Shown: positions 1-9,215 of the stretch, piece by piece
Numbering within the stretch: the first letter of the stretch is position 1
How the letters are laid out: every line of letters begins with the position of its first letter
NCBI GenBank assembly: GCA_029858965.1
Contig: JAOUDZ010000007.1
Span: forward strand, 1 to 64,000
DNA: 64,000 nucleotides
DNA from: Cyclobacteriaceae bacterium
Lineage (GTDB): Bacteria > Bacteroidota > Bacteroidia > Cytophagales > Cyclobacteriaceae
Direction: 5' to 3'
The notes under the pieces: model-generated
The model's database searches: none
What the model saw: the letters and a program-made list of their open reading frames with translations, nothing else
What the model was told of the DNA's origin: nothing
Made by a program: the position numbers and the translations under genes

Positions 1-465
1 GTATTTCAGGTATTTCTTGTTCTGGTTTATATCCAAGAACCCATCGAACGAAACCGATTCAAACTCTCTGGATTTTTGTGCTACGCTAGCATAAGCAAGG
101 GAAGAATTATTCCGCCGAGCTGATAACTGAATCAAATTAAGCAGCCTGTCTTTTACCTGGGGGACATACTTTCCTATAATTTTAGCGCTCTGCTCTTCAT
201 TGATTCCACGCCGGGCAAACCACCACTTGATTGGTTCTCTCAAGTATCGATAAAGACATAGCAGGGCGATAGCAAAAAAAGCGAAAAAGATAAGGAACCT
301 AGCCCATGGGCCTAGCCATAAGCTGTATTCCAGCAAGGCTGCCAGTAAGAAGTAGGAAATGAGAATAGACAATGAAAGCAGTGCACCCCGGACAAAGATG
401 TTCAGGTAGTACTTTTTCTTGAACAAATTGATTTTTTCATGAATGCGCTCTACACCTGCTCCCAT
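1..465 (-). CDS. DUF4175-like membrane protein, N-terminal part (runs off left edge)
   Basis: My own reverse-strand translation is open from an ATG at 465 to the window edge (not in ORF track): MGAGVERIHEKINLFKKKYYLNIFVRGALLSLSILISYFLLAALLEYSLWLGPWARFLIFFAFF...; two hydrophobic segments followed by the 'QVKDRLLNLIQLS' pattern typical of the family. Confidence 0.65.
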   Translation of the reverse strand, partial: MGAGVERIHEKINLFKKKYYLNIFVRGALLSLSILISYFLLAALLEYSLWLGPWARFLIFFAFFAIALLCLYRYLREPIKWWFARRGINEEQSAKIIGKYVPQVKDRLLNLIQLSARRNNSSLAYASVAQKSREFESVSFDGFLDINQNKKYLKY

Positions 466-568
466 AACATATGGTTTATTTATCAAACGCAACAACGCCA
501 TCAAAAGTTGAATAGTCCTAATATAATGGCTTATTCACTCTTGGCAAAATTACCTATGATTGAAACAC

Positions 569-949
569 TTACTTGGGTGATGACTGCCCTGGTGCAGACC
601 AATCGAATTCCTGCTCAAAGTATTCGATGACATGCATTTTCAGGAGTTTTTCCTGCTCGAGCAAATCGAAATGAGGTAATTTCTTAACAACCTTCCAATG
701 AGGCCAGCCTTCCTGGTCAAGGCCTTCGAGCTGATAATAGCCAGACAAACTCAAGATTTTGCAAATTCCGATGTGCATAAGATCCTGCTTTTCTTCCTTG
801 CTGAAGACCTTCTTGCCTTTCCCCAATTCCTGTACGCCAATCAGGAAGAGTACAGCGTTAAGGTCTTTGGGTTTTTTCCCGACCATCGCTTCCAGGCTTG
901 ACAATAGCGAAGCCCAGGTTCTTTCCAGATCAAGATCGCGTTTAAACAT
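569..949 (-). CDS. conserved hypothetical protein
   Basis: ORF 569..973; the likely start is the internal ATG at 949 (MFKRDLDLERTW...), overlapping the upstream CMD gene stop by a few bases, suggesting translational coupling. Confidence 0.65.
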   Translation of the reverse strand: MFKRDLDLERTWASLLSSLEAMVGKKPKDLNAVLFLIGVQELGKGKKVFSKEEKQDLMHIGICKILSLSGYYQLEGLDQEGWPHWKVVKKLPHFDLLEQEKLLKMHVIEYFEQEFDWSAPGQSSPK

Positions 950-1283
950 GCTGTAGTTCCTCCCAATATTCAAAGGCCCTTCGTAAGTGAGGAATTACAA
1001 TTGTACCCCCAACAAGTGTTGCGATTCCCATTGCTTCATATATTTCTTCCTGAGACAGGCCGATCCCTTTACATTTTCCCAGGTGATATTTCACGCAGTC
1101 ATCGCACCGAAGCACAAGGGAACAAGTAAGCCCGATGAGTTCTTTTGACCTGGTATCCAAATGGCCTTCCCCATATGCCTTGGTATCCAGGTTAAATATT
1201 CGTTTGATAATCAGGTTATCAGCAGCCAGGATTTTATCATTCATGGTGCTTCTATAGGTATTAAAGTCTTCTACTAGTCCCAT
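942..1283 (-). CDS. carboxymuconolactone decarboxylase (AhpD-like) family protein
   Basis: 113 aa with the AhpD-like 'CDDCVKYHLGKC' CxxC plus downstream His motif. Confidence 0.85.
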   Translation of the reverse strand: MGLVEDFNTYRSTMNDKILAADNLIIKRIFNLDTKAYGEGHLDTRSKELIGLTCSLVLRCDDCVKYHLGKCKGIGLSQEEIYEAMGIATLVGGTIVIPHLRRAFEYWEELQHV

Positions 1284-1341
1284 TGATGATTTCGCAATTT
1301 GAGTTATATTGGAATACAGTTGTAGGCAAATATATTCTTAA

Positions 1342-2043
1342 ATGACGAATTCAGCAGTCAAACAAATCCTAGCGGATTTTGTGTCCCTGTTTTTTCCCAG
1401 TTATTGTCTTGCGTGCGCCGATTCATTGGTAAGAGGTGAGCAGGTGATTTGCACCCGGTGTATGCTTGAATTACCGCAGACAGATTATCACACAGAATTA
1501 GAGAATCCCCTCCGAAAGAGATTGTCTTATAGAATACCAATAAAGTATGCCTTGGCCTTGTTCAAATTCAGTAAGAATGGGCGTGTTCAGCATTTATTAC
1601 ATGAGCTGAAATACAGAAATCATCCGGAGATTGGCGAGGTGTTGGGCAGGGTTTATGGCGACAAAATGAGGGAAACAAATCAATTCCAGGAACTTGATAT
1701 AATTATTCCAGTCCCGCTGCATCCTTCACGAAAGAGAAAACGCGGTTATAATCAAAGTGCGAGATTTGCATCTGGGCTCTCAGAAAAGCTTGGCGTCCCA
1801 TTCAGCGATGACCTCATGGCAAGGAGAATCGTAACCGGTACACAGACACTAAAGACAAAACTAACGCGGTGGGAAAATATGAGCGGTGTATTTAGCGTGA
1901 AAGAATCAGCAGCTATACATAATAAAAATATACTCTTGGTGGATGACGTTGTCACGACCGGATCAACACTAGAGGCATGCGCTGAACCTTTGCTGAGAGC
2001 GGGTTGTAAAGCGTTAAGTATCGCGTGCATCGCAGAGGCGTAA
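1342..2043 (+). CDS. comF: ComF family protein (phosphoribosyltransferase-like)
   Basis: N-terminal CxxC...CxxC zinc-finger-like region, 'PVPLHPSRKRKRGYNQS' and the PRTase motif 'ILLVDDVVTTGSTLEAC'. Confidence 0.9.
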   Translation: MTNSAVKQILADFVSLFFPSYCLACADSLVRGEQVICTRCMLELPQTDYHTELENPLRKRLSYRIPIKYALALFKFSKNGRVQHLLHELKYRNHPEIGEVLGRVYGDKMRETNQFQELDIIIPVPLHPSRKRKRGYNQSARFASGLSEKLGVPFSDDLMARRIVTGTQTLKTKLTRWENMSGVFSVKESAAIHNKNILLVDDVVTTGSTLEACAEPLLRAGCKALSIACIAEA

Positions 2044-2086
2044 ATCACAAAAGCCTTGGTAATATTACCAAGGCTTTTGTGATTTA
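2041..2086. terminator. 46-bp perfect palindrome; bidirectional terminator between convergent genes
   Basis: taaatcacaaaagccttggtaat|attaccaaggcttttgtgattta; both arms perfectly complementary; lies between comF (+) and the gldJ-like gene (-). Confidence 0.8.
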
Positions 2087-2110
2087 AAGAGTTAGTTCTA
2101 TTGTAAAGAC

Positions 2111-3343
2111 CTAGTAGTTGGAGCCAGCTCGGATCATAGCACACCTAAAGCCTATGGTGGCAGTGGCGGAATCCTGATCAAGATACCTTCTTGTACCGGG
2201 CGACATCCAATAGGCGACATCTTTCCAGGAGCCACCTTTGTAGACACGCGCGCGGTCCGTAATTAGTGATGTAAATGACTCAGGATTCTTTTCGAAATCG
2301 CTGTTATAACCCGAGTTCATACCAGAGGCGGGATCCAGGAAGCCATCTCTGCGAATAGGATTGAGGTCATCAAAATCCTGAAATGACATAGGCCGATAGA
2401 TATCCTGCACCCATTCACTCACATTTCCAGCCATATTGTAAAGGCCATAATCATTAGGCGGATATTCATAGATATAAGAAGTTATAAGGGCACCATCGTT
2501 TAGACGTCCGGCAATACCAGCGTAGTCGCCACGGCCGCGCTTAAAGTTAGCCAACATAAATCCCATTTGCTTACCATATGGATTACGAACGGCATGTCCA
2601 TCCCAAGGATAAATGCGTTGATGGGTCTGCAATTCTTCAAGCCATTGGGTTCCAATCAGTGCCTGCGCAGCATATTCCCACTCTGCTTCAGTAGGCAGAC
2701 GGTAGGCGGGAACAACTATACCCGACTCCAAAGGGATACGTCCATCACTTTCAGCAAAATCTTCTCCGGCATCCTCGGCCAACTTTATATTTACAGCCCG
2801 CGTTCTCCACACGGCAAACTTGCTGGCCTGGTTCCAGGTAACCCCAACAACAGGAAAATAGCGAAATCCGGGATATCTAAGGTAGTGTTCAACATATGGG
2901 TCGTTGAAAGCAAGCTTTCCAACCCATACAGTAGTATCTGGTAAGGCTGCTTGGTAGGCTTCCTGAGATGAATCTTTTGCAAGATAATGCATGTATTCTA
3001 ACCAGTGAACATTGGCGATTTCTGTTTCATCCATGTAGAATGATGCAACTGAAACGGTCCTTTCAACATTGTCGCGATACGACATGACATCTTCTTCGAA
3101 AGATCCCATAACAGCACGGCCACCTTCAATAAACACCATATTCGGCGCGTCAGGCTGTCCTTCATAGGGGTTAACCATAAAACCTCCCTGATCTTCATCA
3201 TTATATGCCAATCCTGTGGCAGTACTGACCTGGCCTGGGTTGGAGGCAGTTGGTTTTCCACCCTTTCTACTAAAGAGCGAACAGGCAGACAGGGCTACCG
3301 ATCCGCCAATCACATACAATAGAACCCTGAAAGAATACTTCAT
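2111..3343 (-). CDS. gldJ: gliding motility lipoprotein GldJ-like (SUMF1/formylglycine-generating-enzyme fold)
   Basis: Lipobox 'SVALSAC', 'SFYMDETEIANVHWLEYM', 'ANFKRGRGDYAGIAGRLNDGALITSYIYEYPPNDYGLYNMAGNVSEWV', C-terminal 'GFRCAM'. Start moved to the internal ATG at 3343 (MKYSFRVLL...). GldJ versus GldK cannot be settled by eye. Confidence 0.75.
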   Translation of the reverse strand: MKYSFRVLLYVIGGSVALSACSLFSRKGGKPTASNPGQVSTATGLAYNDEDQGGFMVNPYEGQPDAPNMVFIEGGRAVMGSFEEDVMSYRDNVERTVSVASFYMDETEIANVHWLEYMHYLAKDSSQEAYQAALPDTTVWVGKLAFNDPYVEHYLRYPGFRYFPVVGVTWNQASKFAVWRTRAVNIKLAEDAGEDFAESDGRIPLESGIVVPAYRLPTEAEWEYAAQALIGTQWLEELQTHQRIYPWDGHAVRNPYGKQMGFMLANFKRGRGDYAGIAGRLNDGALITSYIYEYPPNDYGLYNMAGNVSEWVQDIYRPMSFQDFDDLNPIRRDGFLDPASGMNSGYNSDFEKNPESFTSLITDRARVYKGGSWKDVAYWMSPGTRRYLDQDSATATIGFRCAMIRAGSNY

Positions 3344-3569
3344 TTTAGTTTTCAGTTTAAACCAAATGCTAATTAAATGGATAATCCCATGTTTTCCAAG
3401 TGGGCGCAAGTTTATTCATGTATCTGTTCGAGGACAAAAAACCTGCACCTTATGAACGGTGAATTATTGAGCTTATTGTTTTGGGAATCCTGAATCCCTT
3501 TTTGGGAAGACGAATTATCAAAACAAGGGTTCAAACAACGATTTGCAACGATAAGCGTAATGGCACGGA

Positions 3570-3593
3570 TTTTTGATATCCCACTATCAAAAA
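3570..3593. repeat. inverted repeat tttttgata-tcccac-tatcaaaaa
   Basis: Perfect 9-bp arms with a 6-bp spacer, ending 9 bp before the ATG at 3603. Confidence 0.75.
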
Positions 3594-3602
3594 GAACCAG
3601 CT

Positions 3603-3857
3603 ATGTTAACCCTTCAAAATTTTAGAGTAATGCCCTTCGAAAAAAAATGTGATGTAATTACATTCTCGGGCAATTATTTGGCGCAACGTACCCTTGCCGA
3701 CTGCAAAGTATTTCTGTATTTCACAGAGGGCTTTTTCGTTGAAGTATTCTATTCATCCAAATACCAGAAAGTCTTAATGATTAATGCTTTTGAGAAAGCA
3801 ATAGGACTGGACCCTTACCTTGATAAGGTTTCATTAGCCGACTTGATAATTGTCTGA
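3603..3857 (+). CDS. small hypothetical protein (84 aa)
   Basis: ORF 3573..3857; ATG at 3603 gives MLTLQNFRVMPFEKKCDVITFSGNYLAQRTL...; 3' end overlaps the 3' end of mfd on the opposite strand. Confidence 0.55.
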   Translation: MLTLQNFRVMPFEKKCDVITFSGNYLAQRTLADCKVFLYFTEGFFVEVFYSSKYQKVLMINAFEKAIGLDPYLDKVSLADLIIV

Positions 3858-6800
3858 CCTGACATTTGGAGAAGCAACTCAATTGCGGTGTCGACTGTTT
3901 TTATTCCTTCTGTTACCAGGATTGCTGTCCCCGCCCGGTCTTTCATTTTGCAACGGCGTGGGTGTTTTTGTACAAAAGATAGGATATGACCAAAAACATC
4001 CGAATTGAAGTACGACTCGCTATTGCTGATGAAGAAAGCTCTGAGCTTATCACTTTTCAAACTTAGCTTTTCAAAGCCAAGCTTTTCACCCAGCCAGCGC
4101 AATCGAACTGTGCTGATCAATTCTTCCAACGGGGTCGGCAAGGGACCAAAGCGATCTTTGACTTCATCCCTGAAATCAGCTAATTGTCTCTCATCCTTGA
4201 TACTATCCAGGCGAGAATATAATTGAAGCCGCTCGCTGATGTTGCTTACATATTGGTCAGGTATAAGTATTTCAAGATCTGTTTCAATGATGCAATCCTG
4301 AACAATAAGTTTGGCTTTTTCTTCCAATTCTGCAGAAAAAAGATCCTTGAAGTCAGTCTCCTTTAATTCCTGAATAGCATCATCGAGTATTTTGTGGTAG
4401 GTATCAAATCCCAAATCTGTGATGAAGCCACTTTGTTCTCCTCCCAATAAATTTCCTGCGCCACGGATGTCAAGATCGCGCATTGCCACTTTGAAGCCGT
4501 CGCCCAGCTCGGAAAATTCTTCCAGGGTGGCCAGCCTTTTACGTGAATCGGATGTCAACAAAGAAGTAGGTGGTGTCAACAAATAGCAAAATGCCTTTTT
4601 GTTTGACCGACCTACACGACCACGCATTTGATGTAAATCAGACAACCCAAACATGTGAGCATGGTTTATCATAATTGTGTTTGCATTGGGAATATCCAAA
4701 CCAGATTCAATAATGTTTGTTGACACCAGCACATCGTATTCTCCATCAATGAATTTCATCATTACTTTTTCAAGTTTGTTTCCGTCCATCTGCCCATGGG
4801 CAATTCCGATTCGTGAATCAGGGACAAGCTTGTAAATAATATTGGCTACTTCCTCAATGTCGCTGACACGATTATGAACAAAGAACACCTGTCCACCTCT
4901 TCGTATTTCGTAACTTATTGCATCGCGAATAAGGGGCTCATCAAAAGTATGCAACGCAGTAGTGACTGGCTGGCGGTTTGGTGGTGGCGTTGAGATGATA
5001 CTAAGATCGCGGGCTCCCATGAGAGAAAAATGCAATGTTCGGGGGATAGGTGTGGCCGTGAGGGTGAGTACGTCCACATTAACTTTCAATTCTTTTAACC
5101 TATCCTTTACTTTTACGCCAAATTTTTGTTCTTCGTCGATAATCAGCAGGCCAAGCTCTTTGAAAACGACATCTTTACTGACAATACGGTGTGTACCGAT
5201 CAAAATGTTAATTGATCCATCCTGCACTTCATGCAGAATCTGTTTGATTTCCTTTTCAGATTTAAAACGGGAGACATAATCAACGCTTACTGGAAATGCC
5301 GAGAGCCTCTCGCGGAAGGTTCGAAAATGCTGCATGGCCAGAATGGTTGTTGGTACGAGCACAGCAACCTGCTTGTTTTCCGTAACTGCCTTAAAGGCCG
5401 CCCGGATCGCTACTTCAGTTTTTCCAAAACCAACATCACCGCATACTAACCTGTCCATCGGATGTGGTTGTTGCATGTCACGCTTGACATCTTCCGTTGC
5501 CGTTCCCTGATCGGCAGTATCCTCATACATGAACGAAGATTCGAGCTCAGCTTGTAAAAAGCTATCGGCCTGAAATGCATGCCCGGGTGCAGACTTACGC
5601 TTTGCATAAAGGGAAATAAGCTCCTTTGCGATATCCTTAACACGTTTTTTGGCTTTCGACTTTTTATTTTCCCATTCTTGCGTGCCCAGCTTGCTGATCA
5701 TTGGTGGCGACCCGTCTCTGCCTGAGTATTTGGAAATTTTATGGAGAGAGTGGATGCTTATATATAGTAAATCATCGTCCTTATAAACCAATCGAATGGC
5801 CTCCTGCTGATGGCCATTGACCTCTTTTTTCTCAAGGCCTGCGAACTTGGCAATTCCATAGTCGATATGTGTTACATAATCACCCGGCTGGAGCATTTGG
5901 AGTTCTCGCAATGTGAGTGCTTTCGACTTAGTGAACTTGTCTTTTGCCCGGTATCGATGAAAGCGCTCAAAAATCTGGTGGTCTGTGTAACAAACAATCT
6001 TTGAATTGGAATCAACGAACCCTTGACGGAGCGCAAAATCCAAGGGCTGGAACTGCAGCTGCACATTAATCTCTTCGAAAACACCCCTAAGTCTTTCTGT
6101 TTGTTTTTGGACGTCGGCGGCGATGAAGTTGCTGAACCCTTGCAGTTGACGCTCGTAAAGATCCTGGGCAAGTAATTCAAAGTTCTTATTGAAAGAAGGC
6201 TGGGCCGAGCAATGAAATTCAAAATATTGCGCTTCTGCATGAACAAAACGGCTGCCGAACTCAATGCACGTAAAAGCTTCAGCTTTTTGTGCGAAGGTGT
6301 GGCCTTCGTCAAATAACTTACCTGGGCTTGAAACAATGCGCGCGCCATTCGCTTTCCCCATTTTCTCAAAGGATGCTTCCACTTTTTCAAAACTTTGCTG
6401 TATAACGTCCTGTGTCAGCTGCAAATCCTTAAACCACAATACCGTATCAGGAGAGATGAACTCAAAGAATGATTGACGTTCTTCGTGCACCAACTTTGAT
6501 TGCACATTAGGGATGATGTTAACTTTCTGCAGCGATTCAGCGGATAGTTGCGACCCAGGTTCAAAGGTTCTTATGCTGTCAACCTCATCACCGAAAAGTT
6601 CAATCCGATAAGGCAGCTCAAAGGCAAATGAAAAAATATCAATAATCCCTCCCCGAACAGCAAATTGCCCTGCTTCATAAACAAAGTCAGTTTTTTCGAA
6701 ATCAAAATCCAGCAGAAAGTCTTCCAGAAAAGCAACATCGAGTTTTTCGTGCAGGGTAATGGTAAACGTATTGGACGCAAGGGACCGTTTGTTAATGACT

Positions 6801-7192
6801 TTTTCGCTTAGCGCTTCCGGGTACGTGATAATTACTTCCGGTGCGGTTTTTGTAGCAAGCCGGTTCAGGACCTCAGCGCGCATTAAGATATTTGCATTTT
6901 CAGTTTCATCAAACTCATAGACTCTTTTGTACGACATAGGGAACAAAAGAATTTCGCGGCCCAGTAGATTCTGAAGATCATTTTGAAAATAAGAAGCCTC
7001 CTCCCTGTCGTGCAGAACGACTAAAAAGTCTTGAGGATGGATTTGGAATACTGCCGAAAGGACGATTGCATCAAGGCTGCCCGACAGCCCTTTGATTAAT
7101 ATATTTTTGGCAATAGGCGCTTTGATCCCTGCAGCTACAGTCTTGATAAAACTATCTGCGGAGTAGATACTCAGAAAATCATTCGCCTTCAA
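3815..7192 (-). CDS. mfd: transcription-repair coupling factor Mfd
   Basis: 1125 aa; UvrB-like N-terminus, RNAP-interaction region 'GDYVTHIDYGIAKFAGLE', helicase motifs 'GDVGFGKTEVAIRAAF', 'DEEQKFGV', 'TATPIPRTLHFSLMGARDLSIISTPPPNR', 'QMRGRVGRS', C-terminal TRCF domain. Confidence 0.97.
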   Translation of the reverse strand: MKANDFLSIYSADSFIKTVAAGIKAPIAKNILIKGLSGSLDAIVLSAVFQIHPQDFLVVLHDREEASYFQNDLQNLLGREILLFPMSYKRVYEFDETENANILMRAEVLNRLATKTAPEVIITYPEALSEKVINKRSLASNTFTITLHEKLDVAFLEDFLLDFDFEKTDFVYEAGQFAVRGGIIDIFSFAFELPYRIELFGDEVDSIRTFEPGSQLSAESLQKVNIIPNVQSKLVHEERQSFFEFISPDTVLWFKDLQLTQDVIQQSFEKVEASFEKMGKANGARIVSSPGKLFDEGHTFAQKAEAFTCIEFGSRFVHAEAQYFEFHCSAQPSFNKNFELLAQDLYERQLQGFSNFIAADVQKQTERLRGVFEEINVQLQFQPLDFALRQGFVDSNSKIVCYTDHQIFERFHRYRAKDKFTKSKALTLRELQMLQPGDYVTHIDYGIAKFAGLEKKEVNGHQQEAIRLVYKDDDLLYISIHSLHKISKYSGRDGSPPMISKLGTQEWENKKSKAKKRVKDIAKELISLYAKRKSAPGHAFQADSFLQAELESSFMYEDTADQGTATEDVKRDMQQPHPMDRLVCGDVGFGKTEVAIRAAFKAVTENKQVAVLVPTTILAMQHFRTFRERLSAFPVSVDYVSRFKSEKEIKQILHEVQDGSINILIGTHRIVSKDVVFKELGLLIIDEEQKFGVKVKDRLKELKVNVDVLTLTATPIPRTLHFSLMGARDLSIISTPPPNRQPVTTALHTFDEPLIRDAISYEIRRGGQVFFVHNRVSDIEEVANIIYKLVPDSRIGIAHGQMDGNKLEKVMMKFIDGEYDVLVSTNIIESGLDIPNANTIMINHAHMFGLSDLHQMRGRVGRSNKKAFCYLLTPPTSLLTSDSRKRLATLEEFSELGDGFKVAMRDLDIRGAGNLLGGEQSGFITDLGFDTYHKILDDAIQELKETDFKDLFSAELEEKAKLIVQDCIIETDLEILIPDQYVSNISERLQLYSRLDSIKDERQLADFRDEVKDRFGPLPTPLEELISTVRLRWLGEKLGFEKLSLKSDKLRAFFISNSESYFNSDVFGHILSFVQKHPRRCKMKDRAGTAILVTEGIKTVDTAIELLLQMSGQTIIKSANETLSR

Positions 7193-7273
7193 TATCGAAA
7201 AAGTTAGCCACCCGGTATAGCAGGCAATAAAGGGCGCAAAGATAACCTAAGCCATGCGCTGAATCCAAGGGGG

Positions 7274-7495
7274 TTGAGCAAATTTCCAGTAATTTTGGAA
7301 ATGAATTGGGTTAGGTCTTTTTTCTTGCTCAGCAGCCTTGCTGCTGCACTATTGATGATCATAGGGCTGTATAAACCCTGGATAATGTTGTGGTGGGTCG
7401 ATGTTCAAAACAGAAGAAAAGTGTTAAAAGTTTATGGAAGTGTAGTCATCATAAGTTATATAGCATATTGGTTAACGTTAATTTTTTTATCATGA
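7274..7495 (+). CDS. small conserved membrane protein (73 aa)
   Basis: Two hydrophobic segments around 'LYKPWIMLWWVDVQNRRKVLKVYG'; stop overlaps the start of the next gene (ATGA). Confidence 0.65.
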   Translation: MSKFPVILEMNWVRSFFLLSSLAAALLMIIGLYKPWIMLWWVDVQNRRKVLKVYGSVVIISYIAYWLTLIFLS

Positions 7496-7998
7496 ACAGT
7501 AAGATTTTTGCAGTATCCATGCTGATTTATGTGTGGGCTTTTGCCGGCTGCTCAGGCCCAGCATCGCAAGACAAGACGGGACAAGATCTCCCAAAGCCAA
7601 TCGTAAATGACTTACCGAACATGGCGGTTACATTACTTGATGGATCAATAGTCAATGCCAAAGAATTGAAAGGTGAAACAGTATTAATTATTTTTCGGCC
7701 TGATTGTGATCATTGTCAGCGTGAAGCAAAAGAAATAAAGGAGAATCTGTTATCCTTTAAGAAAAGCGCGCTGTATTTTATTACTTCTGAGCCGTTGGAG
7801 CAGATCGAAAAATTTGCCCGTGATTATGATCTCCTGGGCAGACCGAATGTTTTCTTTGGCTGGACTCCCGTAGAACACGTGCTTAATAACTATGGTCCGA
7901 TCGCAACACCCTCGATGTATATCTATTCAAGTGAACATAAGCTGATCAAAGCCTTCAACGGGGAGGTTGAAATTGGTGTGGTGTTGAAGTACATTTAG
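7492..7998 (+). CDS. thioredoxin-fold lipoprotein (TlpA/redoxin-like)
   Basis: ATG at 7492 (MNSKIFAVSMLIYVWAFAGCSG; lipobox AGC) and a 'FRPDCDHCQREAKEI' CxxC redox motif. Confidence 0.8.
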   Translation: MNSKIFAVSMLIYVWAFAGCSGPASQDKTGQDLPKPIVNDLPNMAVTLLDGSIVNAKELKGETVLIIFRPDCDHCQREAKEIKENLLSFKKSALYFITSEPLEQIEKFARDYDLLGRPNVFFGWTPVEHVLNNYGPIATPSMYIYSSEHKLIKAFNGEVEIGVVLKYI

Positions 7999-9197
7999 AT
8001 CAACTTTTCAGCAACCACTAGAAACTTTTTGGATAATCCGGAAAAGCCAATTAGATATTTGTCTCCACCATCCTTTAGTCCTGTTTTCACTTTTAGTGCC
8101 TTTACCGTAAGCGGATAGTTTCTGGTTGTCAAATTGGCCCGGCCTTGCGGAAAGAATGCCTTTAGCGTTTTGAAATCAGGCTTAACATGTGCCACAATGT
8201 GGAATACGTTTCCTGGAAAATCCCTGAGCAATTCATGGGATGTATAAAGGTGGGTACTCGGATGCAGCTTAGCAACGTTGAATCTCTCACTCGTGACCTT
8301 GAACGCGCCGGCCTTTAAAATAGCGGCATTGGGTTCATATAGATAAGTAAGCGGTTCTGAGAATTTGGTTTCTGTTGCTCTTTCTTCTGAACGTTTGAAA
8401 ACCAGCGAAACAGTGCTGTTGTCTTTAAGAATATTTACGGCTTCAATACGGGGTTCATCAGCAAAGTTCCGTTCACACAAGAATAGAAGCTCCTTACACT
8501 CGTTTTGGACTGAAATCACAAAAATGCGTTTCACAAATTGCAGGTCGTCAAGTCCACGTTGGAGATCAAGCAGTGGGGATGCCTTGATAAGCAGTCGCTC
8601 GGACCTTTCAAAGATTTGTGGCAGCAAGTTCACCAGATCTGGTTCGCAATCTGAGAATGAGAATACCTTTCTATTTCCGGTAACCCTTCTTGATGGATCT
8701 ATGAAGACATAATCAAAAGACAGTTTAAACGAAGACAAGAAAGACTGAGCAGTTTCATTGTAATAGTTAATGTTGTCAACGCCAAGTTGCTGGTGGTTAT
8801 GCCTGGCGATCTCAAGAAGATAGGTATCGGGCTCAACAAAAAGCACCTCCTTGAAAGTCTTGCTGAAAAAAAAAGAATCAACACCAAATCCACCCGTTAG
8901 GTCAGCTAGTCTTGCAGCTGGGTTATCCACTCCTAGTGCAGATTTACTTTTGAACATGGCTGTTTGCTCAGAAGAACATTGTTCGAGGTTTAGGCCGTGT
9001 GGAAATACCAGGTTGTCAGCCTCATAAAATGTTGGAAGTTTATCTTTTGACTTTCTTCGGCCAATGATCTGCTCTGCAATCAAAGGCATGGTTACTCCAT
9101 GAAAGTTGCTACGCTTCAGGATAAGCTGGTTTGTGTCGTCAAGTTCATGCGCTCGAATGAATGCCTGAACATCCGCGGAAAGTAGATCTGCAAACAA
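7995..9197 (-). CDS. class I SAM-dependent methyltransferase, PG_1098/THUMP-like
   Basis: 'RLADLTGGFGVDSFFFSKTF' SAM motif I, 'FDYVFIDPSRR' motif IV, long C-terminal extension typical of the Bacteroidota family. Confidence 0.8.
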   Translation of the reverse strand: MFADLLSADVQAFIRAHELDDTNQLILKRSNFHGVTMPLIAEQIIGRRKSKDKLPTFYEADNLVFPHGLNLEQCSSEQTAMFKSKSALGVDNPAARLADLTGGFGVDSFFFSKTFKEVLFVEPDTYLLEIARHNHQQLGVDNINYYNETAQSFLSSFKLSFDYVFIDPSRRVTGNRKVFSFSDCEPDLVNLLPQIFERSERLLIKASPLLDLQRGLDDLQFVKRIFVISVQNECKELLFLCERNFADEPRIEAVNILKDNSTVSLVFKRSEERATETKFSEPLTYLYEPNAAILKAGAFKVTSERFNVAKLHPSTHLYTSHELLRDFPGNVFHIVAHVKPDFKTLKAFFPQGRANLTTRNYPLTVKALKVKTGLKDGGDKYLIGFSGLSKKFLVVAEKLI

Positions 9198-9215
9198 AAC
9201 TTTTTAATAAAATAT

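Noticed and set aside
5872-6390. 172-aa minus-strand ORF
   Set aside because: Alternative frame inside mfd on the same strand; no independent coding evidence.
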